A stretch of 64,000 nucleotides of DNA from Janthinobacterium sp. 67 (GTDB lineage: Bacteria; Pseudomonadota; Gammaproteobacteria; Burkholderiales; Burkholderiaceae_D): assembly GCF_002797895.1 (NCBI RefSeq), contig NZ_PGES01000001.1:4030001-4094000 (forward strand), given 5' to 3'. Under the pieces are notes generated by a model, which was given only the letters and a program-made list of their open reading frames with translations, was not told where the DNA came from and ran no database searches. Shown piece by piece: positions 55,500 through 64,000 of this stretch; position 1 is the first letter of the stretch, and each line of letters starts with the position of its first letter. The translations under genes and the position numbers were made by a program.

Positions 55500-56150
55500 A
55501 TGAAGGCGACGACGGCAATGGAATTCAGGATGGAAAGAAGCGGCGGTGGCCGGCCCGCGCCGAGCCGCCGCGGCATCGTGCTGGGCATCGCCGTGTCCTT
55601 GCTGCTGCATGGCGCCTTGATCACTCTGTGGCGCCATGTGCAGCCGGCAGCGCCACCGGACACGGTCCCGCGCGTGGAGTCGATCGCCGTATGGATACGT
55701 CCACTGGCCGCCAAGCCGCCCCCGCCGCCCGTCGAAGTCGTCAAGCCGAAGCGCGAACCCAAGCCCATCAGCAAGCCGACACGCGCTACGGCCCGGGAAA
55801 CGCCGGCGGCAGCCACGGCGCCGACATCGAGCCCGCAAGCCATCACGGTCGTCCCGGCGTCACCGGCCACGCCGGCGGCCAGTCCCGATACCCTCACGCA
55901 AGAGACGCCGAAATTCGACATGGAAGCGGCCAGGAGGACGGCGCGCAAGATGGCCGGCGAGCGCGACCCGTCCAAGGTAGGCACGGCCGTGGGGCAAATC
56001 CCAGACAAGCCGCTGCAAACGGAAACCCAGCTGGCGCGCGACATCGCGCAGGGCAAGCGCGGCGATTGCCGCACCGCCTACTCAGGCGCAGGCCTGCTGG
56101 CGCCCGTATTGATGTTGCTGGACAAGAAGGATAGCGGCTGCAAGTGGTGA
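55500..56150 (+). CDS. Hypothetical membrane-anchored proline-rich protein, TonB-like N-terminus
   Basis: A 216-residue protein I cannot assign. After a short charged leader, one membrane span (GIVLGIAVSLLLHGALITLW, about residues 25-44) includes the histidine seen in TonB-type anchors (SLLLHGALI). A proline/lysine-rich stretch (AAKPPPPPVEVVKPKREPKP) and an Ala/Pro/Thr-rich linker to about residue 135 follow, then a small C-terminal part (PKFDMEAARRTARKMAGERD ... GDCRTAYSGAGLLA) with two cysteines. The normal TonB C-terminal domain is missing. ATG 55500 is a reasonable start; ATG 55518 is also possible. It stands alone between tRNA-Pro and rsmI. Confidence 0.75.
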   Translation: MKATTAMEFRMERSGGGRPAPSRRGIVLGIAVSLLLHGALITLWRHVQPAAPPDTVPRVESIAVWIRPLAAKPPPPPVEVVKPKREPKPISKPTRATARETPAAATAPTSSPQAITVVPASPATPAASPDTLTQETPKFDMEAARRTARKMAGERDPSKVGTAVGQIPDKPLQTETQLARDIAQGKRGDCRTAYSGAGLLAPVLMLLDKKDSGCKW

Positions 56151-56191
56151 TAGTTTAACAACACACCCATCAGGGGCAGGCCGCTATCAAA

Positions 56192-57100
56192 TTATTCCTG
56201 CCCCTTCAACTGCAAGGCCCGCTCATACAACGCATTCTTCTTGCGTCCCGTGATTTGCGCCGTCAGATTCGCTGCCTGCTTGACGCTGCATTCGGCCAGC
56301 AGGATATTGAGGATGCGCTCCGCTTCCACGTCTTCCGCGTCCTGCGCTTCCGTGGCGCCTTCCAGCAGGACGACGAATTCTCCCTTTTCGCGGTGCGCGT
56401 CGGCGCGTATCCAGCTTTCCGCCTCGGACAGGGGGCAGCGGTGGATTTCCTCGAACAGTTTCGTCAGCTCGCGCGCGAACACCACCTGGCGCGTCGGTTC
56501 GAACGCTTCCGCCAGGGCCGTGGCGCAATCGAGGATGCGGTGCGGCGCTTCATAAAACACCATCGTGGCCGTCACGCCGCGCAGGCTGTGCAGCATGTTT
56601 TCGCGCTGCTTGGCTTTTGCCGGCAGGAAGCCGACAAAGTAGAACTGGTCATTCAACAGGCCGCTGGCGGAAATGGCGGTAATCGCCGCCGACGGGCCGG
56701 GCAGGGGCAGCACGCGCAGGCCGGCCGCGCGCACGGCGTCGACGATGCGCGCGCCGGGGTCGGACACGGCGGGCGTACCGGCGTCGGAAACGAGGGCGAT
56801 GCGTTCGCCGGCGTGCAGGCGGGCGATCAGGGTTTGCGCCACTTCGCGCTCGTTATGTTGATGCGCCGCAATCAATGGCTTGTTCAAGCCAAAGCGCGTC
56901 AGCAGGTGCGCCGTGTTGCGCGTATCTTCACAGGCGACGGCGTCGGCAAGGCTCAGCAAGTGCAGCGCGCGCAGGCTGATATCGGTCACATTACCGATGG
57001 GCGTGGCCACTATATACAATGTTGCGATAGGATAGACCTGGTGCGCCGCCTCTGTCATGATGGGCAGGCTGGCGATGGAACTGATTTCTTGTACGGTCAT
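56192..57100 (-). CDS. rsmI: 16S rRNA (cytidine-1402-2'-O)-methyltransferase
   Basis: A 302-residue SAM-dependent methyltransferase of the tetrapyrrole-methylase fold that 2'-O-methylates C1402 in the decoding centre. LYIVATPIGNVTDISLRALHLL, ACEDTRNTAHLLTRFG, ALVSDAGTPAVSDPGARIV and YEAPHRILDCATALAE are family signatures. With ATG 57100 the start lies 12 bases from the divergent lpoA start; ATG 57058 would leave 13 residues before LYIV, as in E. coli. Neither has a strong ribosome site. Gene order rsmI/lpoA-yraN-diaA-BON is the same as in E. coli. Confidence 0.93.
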   Translation of the reverse strand: MTVQEISSIASLPIMTEAAHQVYPIATLYIVATPIGNVTDISLRALHLLSLADAVACEDTRNTAHLLTRFGLNKPLIAAHQHNEREVAQTLIARLHAGERIALVSDAGTPAVSDPGARIVDAVRAAGLRVLPLPGPSAAITAISASGLLNDQFYFVGFLPAKAKQRENMLHSLRGVTATMVFYEAPHRILDCATALAEAFEPTRQVVFARELTKLFEEIHRCPLSEAESWIRADAHREKGEFVVLLEGATEAQDAEDVEAERILNILLAECSVKQAANLTAQITGRKKNALYERALQLKGQE

Positions 57101-57112
57101 TTTGGAGGTTAA

Positions 57113-58477
57113 ATGCTTGCTAATAGTGTGAAGTTACTGCTTGTTTGTGCCGCGACCGGCATGCTGAGCGCTTGCAGCACGCCTTGCGACGCGCCCGGGC
57201 AATTGTGCGCGCCTATTGAATCTAACACAAGGGCGCTGCCGCCACCGAAGCCGCTGCCACCGCCCGTGCCGCCCAAGCCGCCCGCGCCCGAACCGGTGAC
57301 GTTTGCCGTGGCCGTGCCCGATATTACCGCCTACGACGGCAACGGCGCCCCGTTGGCACCCATCGATACCAAGCCGGCCACCGGCACGCCGCAGGACATG
57401 CCGGCCGCCACGGCGCCGGCGCCGTCCGACGGCAATGTCCATCACATCGGCCTGCTGCTGCCGCTGCGCTCCGCTTCCCTGGGACCGGCCGCCGAATTGC
57501 TGCGCGCCGGCTTCATGGCCGCGTACGAGCGCGACCGCAGCGGCTTTGAAGTGACGGTGATCGACACGGGCGACGGCAGTACGGACGTGCTGAACAAGTT
57601 TGCCCAAGCGCAGGAGGAACAGGACATCGTCGTCGGTCCTTTGTCGCGCTCGGCCGTGACGGCCGTGGCGAACAGCAACCTGGTGCGCAAGCCGACGATC
57701 GCCCTGAACCACCCGGACAACCGCGGCGAAGCGCGCCTGCCGGCCAAGCTGCTGGTGATGGGCCTGTCGATCGAAGCGGAAGCGCGCCAGGTCGCCGCCT
57801 GGGCCGCCAGCGAACAGCCTGGCGCCAGCGCGCTGATCCTGTCGGCCAGTTCGCCCTCGCAGCGCCGCATCAGCGCCGCCTTCAAGCAGGAATGGCTGCG
57901 CCAGGGAGGCAAGATCGAGACGATGGACTTGACGGCCACGAATGGCTACCTGAGCGATGCGGAACTGGTGCAGCTGCGCGCGCGCCTGGCCGCCACGCCG
58001 CCGGGCCTGCTGTTTGCCGCGCTCGACGCCGACCAGGCACGCCAGCTGCGCGTGGCCATCGGCAGCGATCTGCCCCTGTATGGCACTTCGTCCTTGAATC
58101 CCGGCGCCGGACGCGGCGCCAGCGGTCCCGAACTCGACGGCGCGCGCCTGCTGGACTTGCCATGGCAAGTGCAGCGCGACCATCCGCAAGTGATGGTGTA
58201 TCCGCAGCCGCCGCAACCGGCCGATGCCCGCCTGACGGGCGACATGGAACGCCTGTACGCGCTGGGCATCGATGCCTTCCGCGTGGCGCGCGAAGTGGCG
58301 CTGCGGCCGAACGCGCCGTTCACGCTCGATGGCGTGACGGGCCGCCTGGCCGTGCGCTTCGACGATGATCAAAGCGTGTTCGAACGCACGGAACAGGCCG
58401 CCACCTATCAGCAGGGCGTGCTGGGCACCTGGCCACCGGCCGCGCCGGCGCCTGTCTCTGTGCCGCCGGCCCAATAA
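57113..58477 (+). CDS. lpoA: LpoA-like outer membrane lipoprotein (LppC family, PBP activator)
   Basis: A 454-residue lipoprotein. The lipobox MLSAC gives lipid-modified Cys21; a proline-rich linker occupies about residues 43-62; from about 105 a periplasmic-binding-protein-like domain starts (HHIGLLLPLRSASLGPAAEL ... EEQDIVVGPLSRSAVTAVA). E. coli LpoA (678 residues) activates PBP1A and has an extra N-terminal TPR domain that is absent here. Gene order supports orthology. A GGAGG box is five bases before ATG 57113. yraN follows after 9 bases. Confidence 0.9.
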   Translation: MLANSVKLLLVCAATGMLSACSTPCDAPGQLCAPIESNTRALPPPKPLPPPVPPKPPAPEPVTFAVAVPDITAYDGNGAPLAPIDTKPATGTPQDMPAATAPAPSDGNVHHIGLLLPLRSASLGPAAELLRAGFMAAYERDRSGFEVTVIDTGDGSTDVLNKFAQAQEEQDIVVGPLSRSAVTAVANSNLVRKPTIALNHPDNRGEARLPAKLLVMGLSIEAEARQVAAWAASEQPGASALILSASSPSQRRISAAFKQEWLRQGGKIETMDLTATNGYLSDAELVQLRARLAATPPGLLFAALDADQARQLRVAIGSDLPLYGTSSLNPGAGRGASGPELDGARLLDLPWQVQRDHPQVMVYPQPPQPADARLTGDMERLYALGIDAFRVAREVALRPNAPFTLDGVTGRLAVRFDDDQSVFERTEQAATYQQGVLGTWPPAAPAPVSVPPAQ

Positions 58478-58486
58478 GGACATGCC

Positions 58487-58846
58487 ATGCCACCCCTGCC
58501 TTTCCAGAATAAACAGGCACGGGGACGGCAAGGGGAGGACGATGCGCTCGCGTATCTGCTGCTGCAAGGCCTGGTGCTGCTGGAACGCAATTATCTGTGC
58601 AAGGGGGGCGAGCTGGACCTGATCATGCGCGATGGCGCTTCGGTCGTCTTCGTCGAAGTGCGGCTACGCAGCAGTGCAGCCTTCGGCGGCGCCCTGGCCA
58701 GCATCACGCCAGCCAAGCAGCGGCGCATGACGGTGGCGGCGCAAACCTGGCTGCTGGGGCAGAAAACCATGCCGCCGTGCCGCTTCGACGCGCTGGCCAT
58801 CGATGGCGGACGCATCAGCTGGCTGAAGAACATTCTCGATATGTAA
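58487..58846 (+). CDS. yraN: YraN-family (UPF0102) putative endonuclease
   Basis: A 119-residue protein of the UPF0102 family, which has a restriction-endonuclease-like fold. RQGEDDALAYLLLQGLVLLE, KGGELDLIMRDG and VFVEVRLRSSAAFGGAL hold the E, D and E-x-R residues of the putative active site; ITPAKQRRMTVAAQTWL is typical. Fits between lpoA and diaA as in E. coli. Function not established. Confidence 0.92.
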   Translation: MPPLPFQNKQARGRQGEDDALAYLLLQGLVLLERNYLCKGGELDLIMRDGASVVFVEVRLRSSAAFGGALASITPAKQRRMTVAAQTWLLGQKTMPPCRFDALAIDGGRISWLKNILDM

Positions 58847-60182
<1,336 letters not shown>

Positions 60183-60264
60183 GCGCCTCCTCCGTTTGAC
60201 CTACGGCTTTGATGCGGCGATACGGATATAATGGCCGCATCGTCGCGCTTTTCAAGTGAAAACC

Positions 60265-60786
60265 ATGTCAACTTCGCCATCCGCAAGCAAGTCCTGGATC
60301 AAGCCAGCCCTCGTCGCCGTCCTCGTGGCGGGCGTGGCGGCGGCCGGCTATCTGTCGCTCAATGACAAGCAAAGCGCGCCGGACGTCACCTTCCACGGCA
60401 TCCATGGCGAAAAGATTTCCTCGGCGAGCCTGCGCGGCAAGGTCGTGATGGTCAATTTCTGGGCCACCTCGTGCACCACCTGCGTGGCGGAAATGCCGGA
60501 CATGGTCGACACCTACAACAAGTACAAGGGGCAGGGCCTGGAATTCGTGGCCGTGGCCATGAAATACGATCCGGCCAACTACGTGCTGAACTTTGCCGAA
60601 ACGCGCCAGCTGCCGTTCAAGGTGGCGCTCGACGTCACGGGCGAGGCGGCCAAGGCCTACGGCGACGTGGCCCTCACGCCCACCACCTTCGTGCTCGACA
60701 AGCAGGGCAAGATCCTGAAACGCTACGTGGGCAAGCCGGAATTCGCCGAACTGCACAAGCTGCTCGAAACGGCCATCGCAGGATAA
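60265..60786 (+). CDS. TlpA/ResA-like thiol-disulfide oxidoreductase
   Basis: A 173-residue membrane-anchored thioredoxin-fold protein. One N-terminal span (KPALVAVLVAGVAAAGYLSL) exports the domain; the active site is Cys70-Thr-Thr-Cys73 in WATSCTTC, and the cis-proline lies in LTPTTFVLD. Such proteins reduce periplasmic disulfides, for example in cytochrome c maturation. The TT dipeptide between the cysteines is less common than EP or PP. ATG 60265 is preferred over a GTG nine bases upstream. A TATAAT box is at 60228-60233 without a clear -35. Confidence 0.9.
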   Translation: MSTSPSASKSWIKPALVAVLVAGVAAAGYLSLNDKQSAPDVTFHGIHGEKISSASLRGKVVMVNFWATSCTTCVAEMPDMVDTYNKYKGQGLEFVAVAMKYDPANYVLNFAETRQLPFKVALDVTGEAAKAYGDVALTPTTFVLDKQGKILKRYVGKPEFAELHKLLETAIAG

Positions 60787-60800
60787 CGCCGCACAAAACC

Positions 60801-60830
60801 TTGTTGCCAAGTGTTATCAACCTGTTATAA
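60801..60830 (+). promoter_or_regulatory. Candidate promoter of the sigma/anti-sigma operon
   Basis: TTGTTG (60801-60806), 18 bases, TTATAA (60825-60830), about 40 bases before the sigma factor GTG. It resembles a sigma-70 promoter; an ECF-type autoregulated promoter was not evident. Confidence 0.45.
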
Positions 60831-60871
60831 CCTTCCCAGGCGTGATCCCACTCACCTTGTGAAGGCCAGCC

Positions 60872-61462
60872 GTGCCCCTAGCCGCCCAATCGCTCGACCC
60901 GCAGCAACTGAAAACCTGGCTGCTCGCCACCGGCAACAAGGACGCCACCGCGTTCCGCCAGCTCTATCACTCCACCTCATCGAAACTGTTTGGCTTCGCG
61001 CTGCGTATATTGCATAAGCAAGAGCTCGCTGAAGAAGCCTTGCAAGAGGGTTTCGTCGCCATCTGGAACAACGCCGCCACGTATCAAAGCCATCTGGCGG
61101 CGCCGATGACCTGGATGGCCACCATCGTGCGCAACAAGGCGTTCGATGTGCTGCGGCGCAGCGACGATACCGTGGAAATCGATGCCGAACAGTTTGATAG
61201 CGAAGTCATGAATGCACTCCGAGACCCCCAGGCCACGCCGATCGAGTCACTGCAGCTGAGCGGTGACGCCAAGGCGCTGGCGTTTTGCATGTCCGCCCTG
61301 GAAGGGCTGCACCGGCAGGTGGTCGCCCTGGCGTTCTATCATGACCTGTCGCACAGCGAAGTGGCGCAGCAGATGTCGCTGCCGATCGGCACCGTGAAGA
61401 CCTGGATACGCCGCAGCCTGGAACGGCTGCGCACGTGTCTGGCGAAACGGGAGGCATCATGA
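60872..61462 (+). CDS. ECF RNA polymerase sigma factor
   Basis: A 196-residue sigma-70-family ECF factor of the RpoE/SigK-like group. Region 2 spans about 25-95 (LYHSTSSKLFGFALRILHKQ, EEALQEGFVAIWNN, MTWMATIVRNKAFDVLRR); region 4 about 130-190 (LEGLHRQVVALAFYHDLSHS, VAQQMSLPIGTVKTWIRRSL). The start is GTG at 60872 with GAAGG seven bases upstream. The anti-sigma gene begins within its stop codon (ATGA). The regulon is unknown. Confidence 0.92.
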   Translation: MPLAAQSLDPQQLKTWLLATGNKDATAFRQLYHSTSSKLFGFALRILHKQELAEEALQEGFVAIWNNAATYQSHLAAPMTWMATIVRNKAFDVLRRSDDTVEIDAEQFDSEVMNALRDPQATPIESLQLSGDAKALAFCMSALEGLHRQVVALAFYHDLSHSEVAQQMSLPIGTVKTWIRRSLERLRTCLAKREAS

Positions 61463-62154
61463 ATATCCGCGGCAATGACGTGCTGCGCCAGAAACTGGCG
61501 TCCGAATACGTGCTGGGCACGCTGAAAGGGGGCGCGCGGCGGCGTTTCGAAGGCTGGCTGCACAACGACGCCGACTTGCGCAATATCACGGCCGAATGGC
61601 GCCAGCGCCTGGAACCGATGGCGGAATTCGCCACGCCCGTGGCGCCGCCCAAGCGCGTGTGGCAGCAGATCGAACAGCGCTTGCACCTGGCGCCGCAAGG
61701 CGGCTGGTCGTGGTTGCGCGATTCGCTGTCGTTCTGGCGTGGTCTGGGCATGGCCTCGAGCGCCATCGCCGCCTTGCTGGTCATCGTCGTGGCCACCCGC
61801 GTGATGGACGCGCCGCAGATCAGCTATGTCGCCAGCCTGACGGACGAGAAAGCGCAAACGGCCCTGTTGCTGACGGCCGACAGCCGCCACGGCGCGCTCG
61901 AGGTGCGCATGGTGGGCAACGCACCCGTGCCGAGCGACAAGGATCTGGAACTGTGGGCCGTGCCAAAGAGCGGCAACCCGCGCTCCCTGGGTTTATTGGC
62001 CGACAAGGGCAATGTAAAACTGGCCTTGTCCCAGCGCGCCATCGGCAACGACGTGGCCCTGCTGGCCGTCACACTGGAGCCGAAAGGCGGTTCGCCGAAT
62101 CCGAATGGACCGACGGGGCCGATTTTGTATAAAGGTAACTGGGTGAAAATCTAG
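61459..62154 (+). CDS. RskA-type membrane anti-sigma factor
   Basis: A 231-residue single-span protein coupled to the sigma gene. The N-terminal 75 residues (LASEYVLGTLKGGARRRFEG, then LRNITAEWRQRLEPMAEFAT) match the anti-sigma domain of RskA proteins; no zinc-binding His-Cys motif is present. One span (GMASSAIAALLVIVVATRVM) leads to a periplasmic RskA domain (LELWAVPKSGNPRSLGLLAD). GGGAGG precedes ATG 61459. Release of the sigma factor by regulated proteolysis is known in the family. Confidence 0.9.
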   Translation: MNIRGNDVLRQKLASEYVLGTLKGGARRRFEGWLHNDADLRNITAEWRQRLEPMAEFATPVAPPKRVWQQIEQRLHLAPQGGWSWLRDSLSFWRGLGMASSAIAALLVIVVATRVMDAPQISYVASLTDEKAQTALLLTADSRHGALEVRMVGNAPVPSDKDLELWAVPKSGNPRSLGLLADKGNVKLALSQRAIGNDVALLAVTLEPKGGSPNPNGPTGPILYKGNWVKI

Positions 62155-62156
62155 CG

Positions 62157-62220
62157 AACCCAAAAGCAAGGGCTGGGGTCGTACCCTGCAGGGTACGACC
62201 CCGGATTTTGCCCTTGGGTT
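62157..62220. repeat. Palindromic dispersed repeat, copy 2 (28-bp perfect core)
   Basis: The same 28-bp palindrome as at 2975-3002 lies at 62175-62202, framed by AACCCAA (62157-62163 region) and TTGGGTT (62214-62220). It begins three bases after the anti-sigma stop and ends at the convergent thioesterase stop, filling the whole gap between the two genes. Flank bases between core and frame differ from copy 1, so core and frame are what is conserved. Confidence 0.75.
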
Positions 62221-62641
62221 ATTTAGGATACAGAATCATCTGCGTACAGCGGAACAAGGCTATCGTCTTGCCCGTGTCCTTGCTTTTCACCACGGCATCC
62301 CACACTTGCGTGTTGCGGCCCTTGTGCTCGACTTTGGCCGTGCAGGTGAGCGTGCCTTCGCGGGCCGTGCCCAGGTGGTTCGATTTGAGTTCGATGGTCG
62401 TAAAATTGCTCGCGCCCTCGGGCAGGTTGACGATGCAGCCATAGCCGGAAGCCGTGTCGGCCAGGGTCACCACGCTGCCCGCGTGCAGGTAGCCGTTCGG
62501 CGCCAGCAAATGCGGCAGCACGGGCAATTCCGCCGTCAGCTGGCCGTCGCCCACTTCCGTGATGACGATGCCCAGGTGGCCGGGCAGGCGGCCCGTGCCG
62601 CGTTCATTCAACATTGCTACGGTGATGTCGGGATTGCTCAT
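62219..62641 (-). CDS. Hotdog-fold thioesterase (PaaI family)
   Basis: A 140-residue acyl-CoA thioesterase-like protein. The hotdog signature is PNGYLHAGSVVTLADTASGY, followed by FTTIELKSNHLGTAREGTLT; length is typical of PaaI/YdiI-type enzymes. The substrate is unknown; it stands alone on the minus strand between a repeat and the PepSY protein gene. Confidence 0.88.
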   Translation of the reverse strand: MSNPDITVAMLNERGTGRLPGHLGIVITEVGDGQLTAELPVLPHLLAPNGYLHAGSVVTLADTASGYGCIVNLPEGASNFTTIELKSNHLGTAREGTLTCTAKVEHKGRNTQVWDAVVKSKDTGKTIALFRCTQMILYPK

Positions 62642-62725
62642 GCTGGTCCTTGTGCGGGTGAGTCCGTGATACGCCGGAAAATACTATGATGATAGCAACT
62701 TTCCCCGCATCGGTCTGACGGCCGC

Positions 62726-63883
62726 TTATTTCCGGCCGCGCCGCCGTTTCCACCACACCAATGTCCCCGTCAGCAGGAACAGCAGCGGCATCAGGCCGAA
62801 GGCGGTAATAAAACCGCGCCCGGCCACGCCAAACGCCTGGCCCGAATGCAGGGGGAATTGCCAGCCCAGGAAGACGTCGCCGGCCGGTGCCCGCAAGGGA
62901 TCGCGTATGCGCAGGGGCAAGCCGCTGCGCGCGTCCAGCGTGATGCGCGTGGCACCGTCGCCCTGGGCGATTTCGCCGGGCTGGCGCACGCGCACGTCGT
63001 AGGGCTGGTCTTTTTTCGCCGGCAGCACGATGCGCGACACGCGTGCCTGCGGATACAGCTGCTGCGCGGCGGCCATGGCCTGGCCCGCATCGAGCAGGTC
63101 GCCGTCCTGCCGCAGATTTTTCAGCTTGGCCTTGTCCGGCGCCGTCGACACGAGTTCCACCAGCGGCACGACCAATTGCGGCAAATTGAAATAAATGCCG
63201 GAAAAGGCGAGCACGGCCAGTACGGGCGCGGCAAAAAAGCCGGCCGCCTTGTGAAACGTGTAATTGAAGCGGGGCCAGGAACCGCCATGCGACACCGTCA
63301 GCGCGCGCTTGACCGCCGTCCACTGCAGGCGCGGCCACCACAGATAGATGCCGCTCAAGGCCATCAGCAGCAGCATTACGCCCGAGATGCCCGTGATGGT
63401 CTTGCCTACTTCGCCCGACAATAAATAGCGGTGCAGATGAAACATGCCCGACATCAGCAGCGGGCGCGTGAGGCCGAAACGCCCCCAGTCGCGCTCGCCT
63501 TTGACTTGCAGGGTGTAGGGGTCGACCATCACCTGGCGCACGATGGCCTGGCTGAAGGGGGACGGCTTGTCCGCCTGGCGGTACGAGGCCACGTACACGT
63601 CGCGCGCATCGGCGGGCGGATTGAGCTGGGCCGGCTTACCGTAGGCGGGGTCGGCCGCAAGCCCATCGACCACCGCTTGCACCGTGCGCGGCGTCACCTG
63701 GAACACCTGGCCGGGCGCGGGCGTACTCGCCTGGAGCAGGGTCGGATTCAGATACGCGTCGAGCTCCGGCATCCAGGCGATGGCCGATCCCGTCAAGCCC
63801 AGCAGGACGAACAGGGCGCCGAACCACAGGCCCGCATACAGGTGCAGTTTGCTGATCAACCACTTGCTCGGGCGTTTGGACAT
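62726..63883 (-). CDS. PepSY-associated transmembrane protein (PiuB/FegB-like)
   Basis: A 385-residue inner-membrane protein of the PepSY_TM family, found with iron uptake systems as a putative reductase. Four main spans: LHLYAGLWFGALFVLLGLTG (residues 14-33), GISGVMLLLMALSGIYLWWP, AAGFFAAPVLAVLAFSGIYF and GLMPLLFLLTGTLVWW, with spaced histidines (HLYAG, MFHLHRYLL, YTFHKAAGFF, PLHSGQAFG) that could bind haem. A PepSY-like domain lies between the third and fourth spans. ATG 63883 begins the conserved SKWLISKLHLYAGLW. The 117 bases beyond it to the window end show no supported gene. Confidence 0.9.
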   Translation of the reverse strand: MSKRPSKWLISKLHLYAGLWFGALFVLLGLTGSAIAWMPELDAYLNPTLLQASTPAPGQVFQVTPRTVQAVVDGLAADPAYGKPAQLNPPADARDVYVASYRQADKPSPFSQAIVRQVMVDPYTLQVKGERDWGRFGLTRPLLMSGMFHLHRYLLSGEVGKTITGISGVMLLLMALSGIYLWWPRLQWTAVKRALTVSHGGSWPRFNYTFHKAAGFFAAPVLAVLAFSGIYFNLPQLVVPLVELVSTAPDKAKLKNLRQDGDLLDAGQAMAAAQQLYPQARVSRIVLPAKKDQPYDVRVRQPGEIAQGDGATRITLDARSGLPLRIRDPLRAPAGDVFLGWQFPLHSGQAFGVAGRGFITAFGLMPLLFLLTGTLVWWKRRRGRK

Positions 63884-64000
63884 GGGAGGCGACTCGGGAA
63901 TTTTGGGCTGCAGAACGATAGCATGAAAGCCCCGCAGTGAAAATCATGCGCAGGCAGGAAACGGCAAACGCAACAACATGCTCATGAGAACATTGAAATC

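Noticed and set aside
63884..64000. A short frame on the minus strand at the window end
   Set aside because: Only about a dozen codons and no ribosome site; nothing can be supported in the last 117 bases.

Overview
The window looks like chromosomal DNA of a betaproteobacterium of the family Oxalobacteraceae, most likely Janthinobacterium or a close relative. This rests on recalled features of the 16S rRNA variable regions, on GC-rich protein genes with C/G-ending codons, and on the gene content; no database search was run. I see no insertion sequence, phage gene, integrase or CRISPR array. The 5' end cuts a thiolase gene.

Layout. 0-3 kb: thiolase, short-chain dehydrogenase and acyl-CoA dehydrogenase, followed by a 28-bp palindromic repeat and a candidate small transcript with a textbook promoter and terminator. 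3.3-10.3 kb (minus strand): a YihY-type membrane protein, a Tat-exported S66 peptidase, a TonB-dependent receptor and a family-5 solute-binding protein, possibly a peptide-uptake set. 10.5-13.2 kb: a fused SpmA/SpmB-type membrane protein and PBP4 (dacB). 13.4-28.5 kb: two complete, nearly identical rRNA operons (16S-Ile-Ala-23S-5S, both minus strand) in direct orientation. Between them lie a polar amino acid ABC transporter operon and a GntR regulator.

28.6-43.6 kb: an SNF-type sodium symporter, then a minus-strand cluster for peptidoglycan recycling (murQ, AmpG-like permease, DigH-like glycosidase, amino-sugar kinase, AmiD-like amidase, LysR regulator, D-Ala-D-Ala dipeptidase). After it come an AraC regulator with an exported DJ-1-like fusion protein, a GntR/UTRA regulator, a serine beta-lactamase-fold hydrolase and a D-amino acid dehydrogenase. 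Together these could recover both the amino sugars and the D-alanine of the cell wall.

43.7-55.2 kb: a long plus-strand cluster in which leucine/isovalerate catabolism (liuB, liuC, liuD, liuE) is interleaved with biotin synthesis (bioA, bioF, bioD, bioB). The biotin genes sit between the two subunit genes of the biotin-dependent methylcrotonyl-CoA carboxylase. A 10+10-bp palindrome inside the upstream ychJ gene is a candidate operator for this cluster.

55.2-64 kb: tRNA-Pro, a TonB-like proline-rich protein, the enterobacterial-type block rsmI/lpoA-yraN-diaA-BON lipoprotein, a TlpA-like thioredoxin, an ECF sigma/anti-sigma pair, a second copy of the 28-bp palindrome, a hotdog thioesterase and a PepSY membrane protein. 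A family of imperfect hairpins built on GTAGGTCGG...CCGAC occurs as three head-to-head or tail-to-tail pairs.
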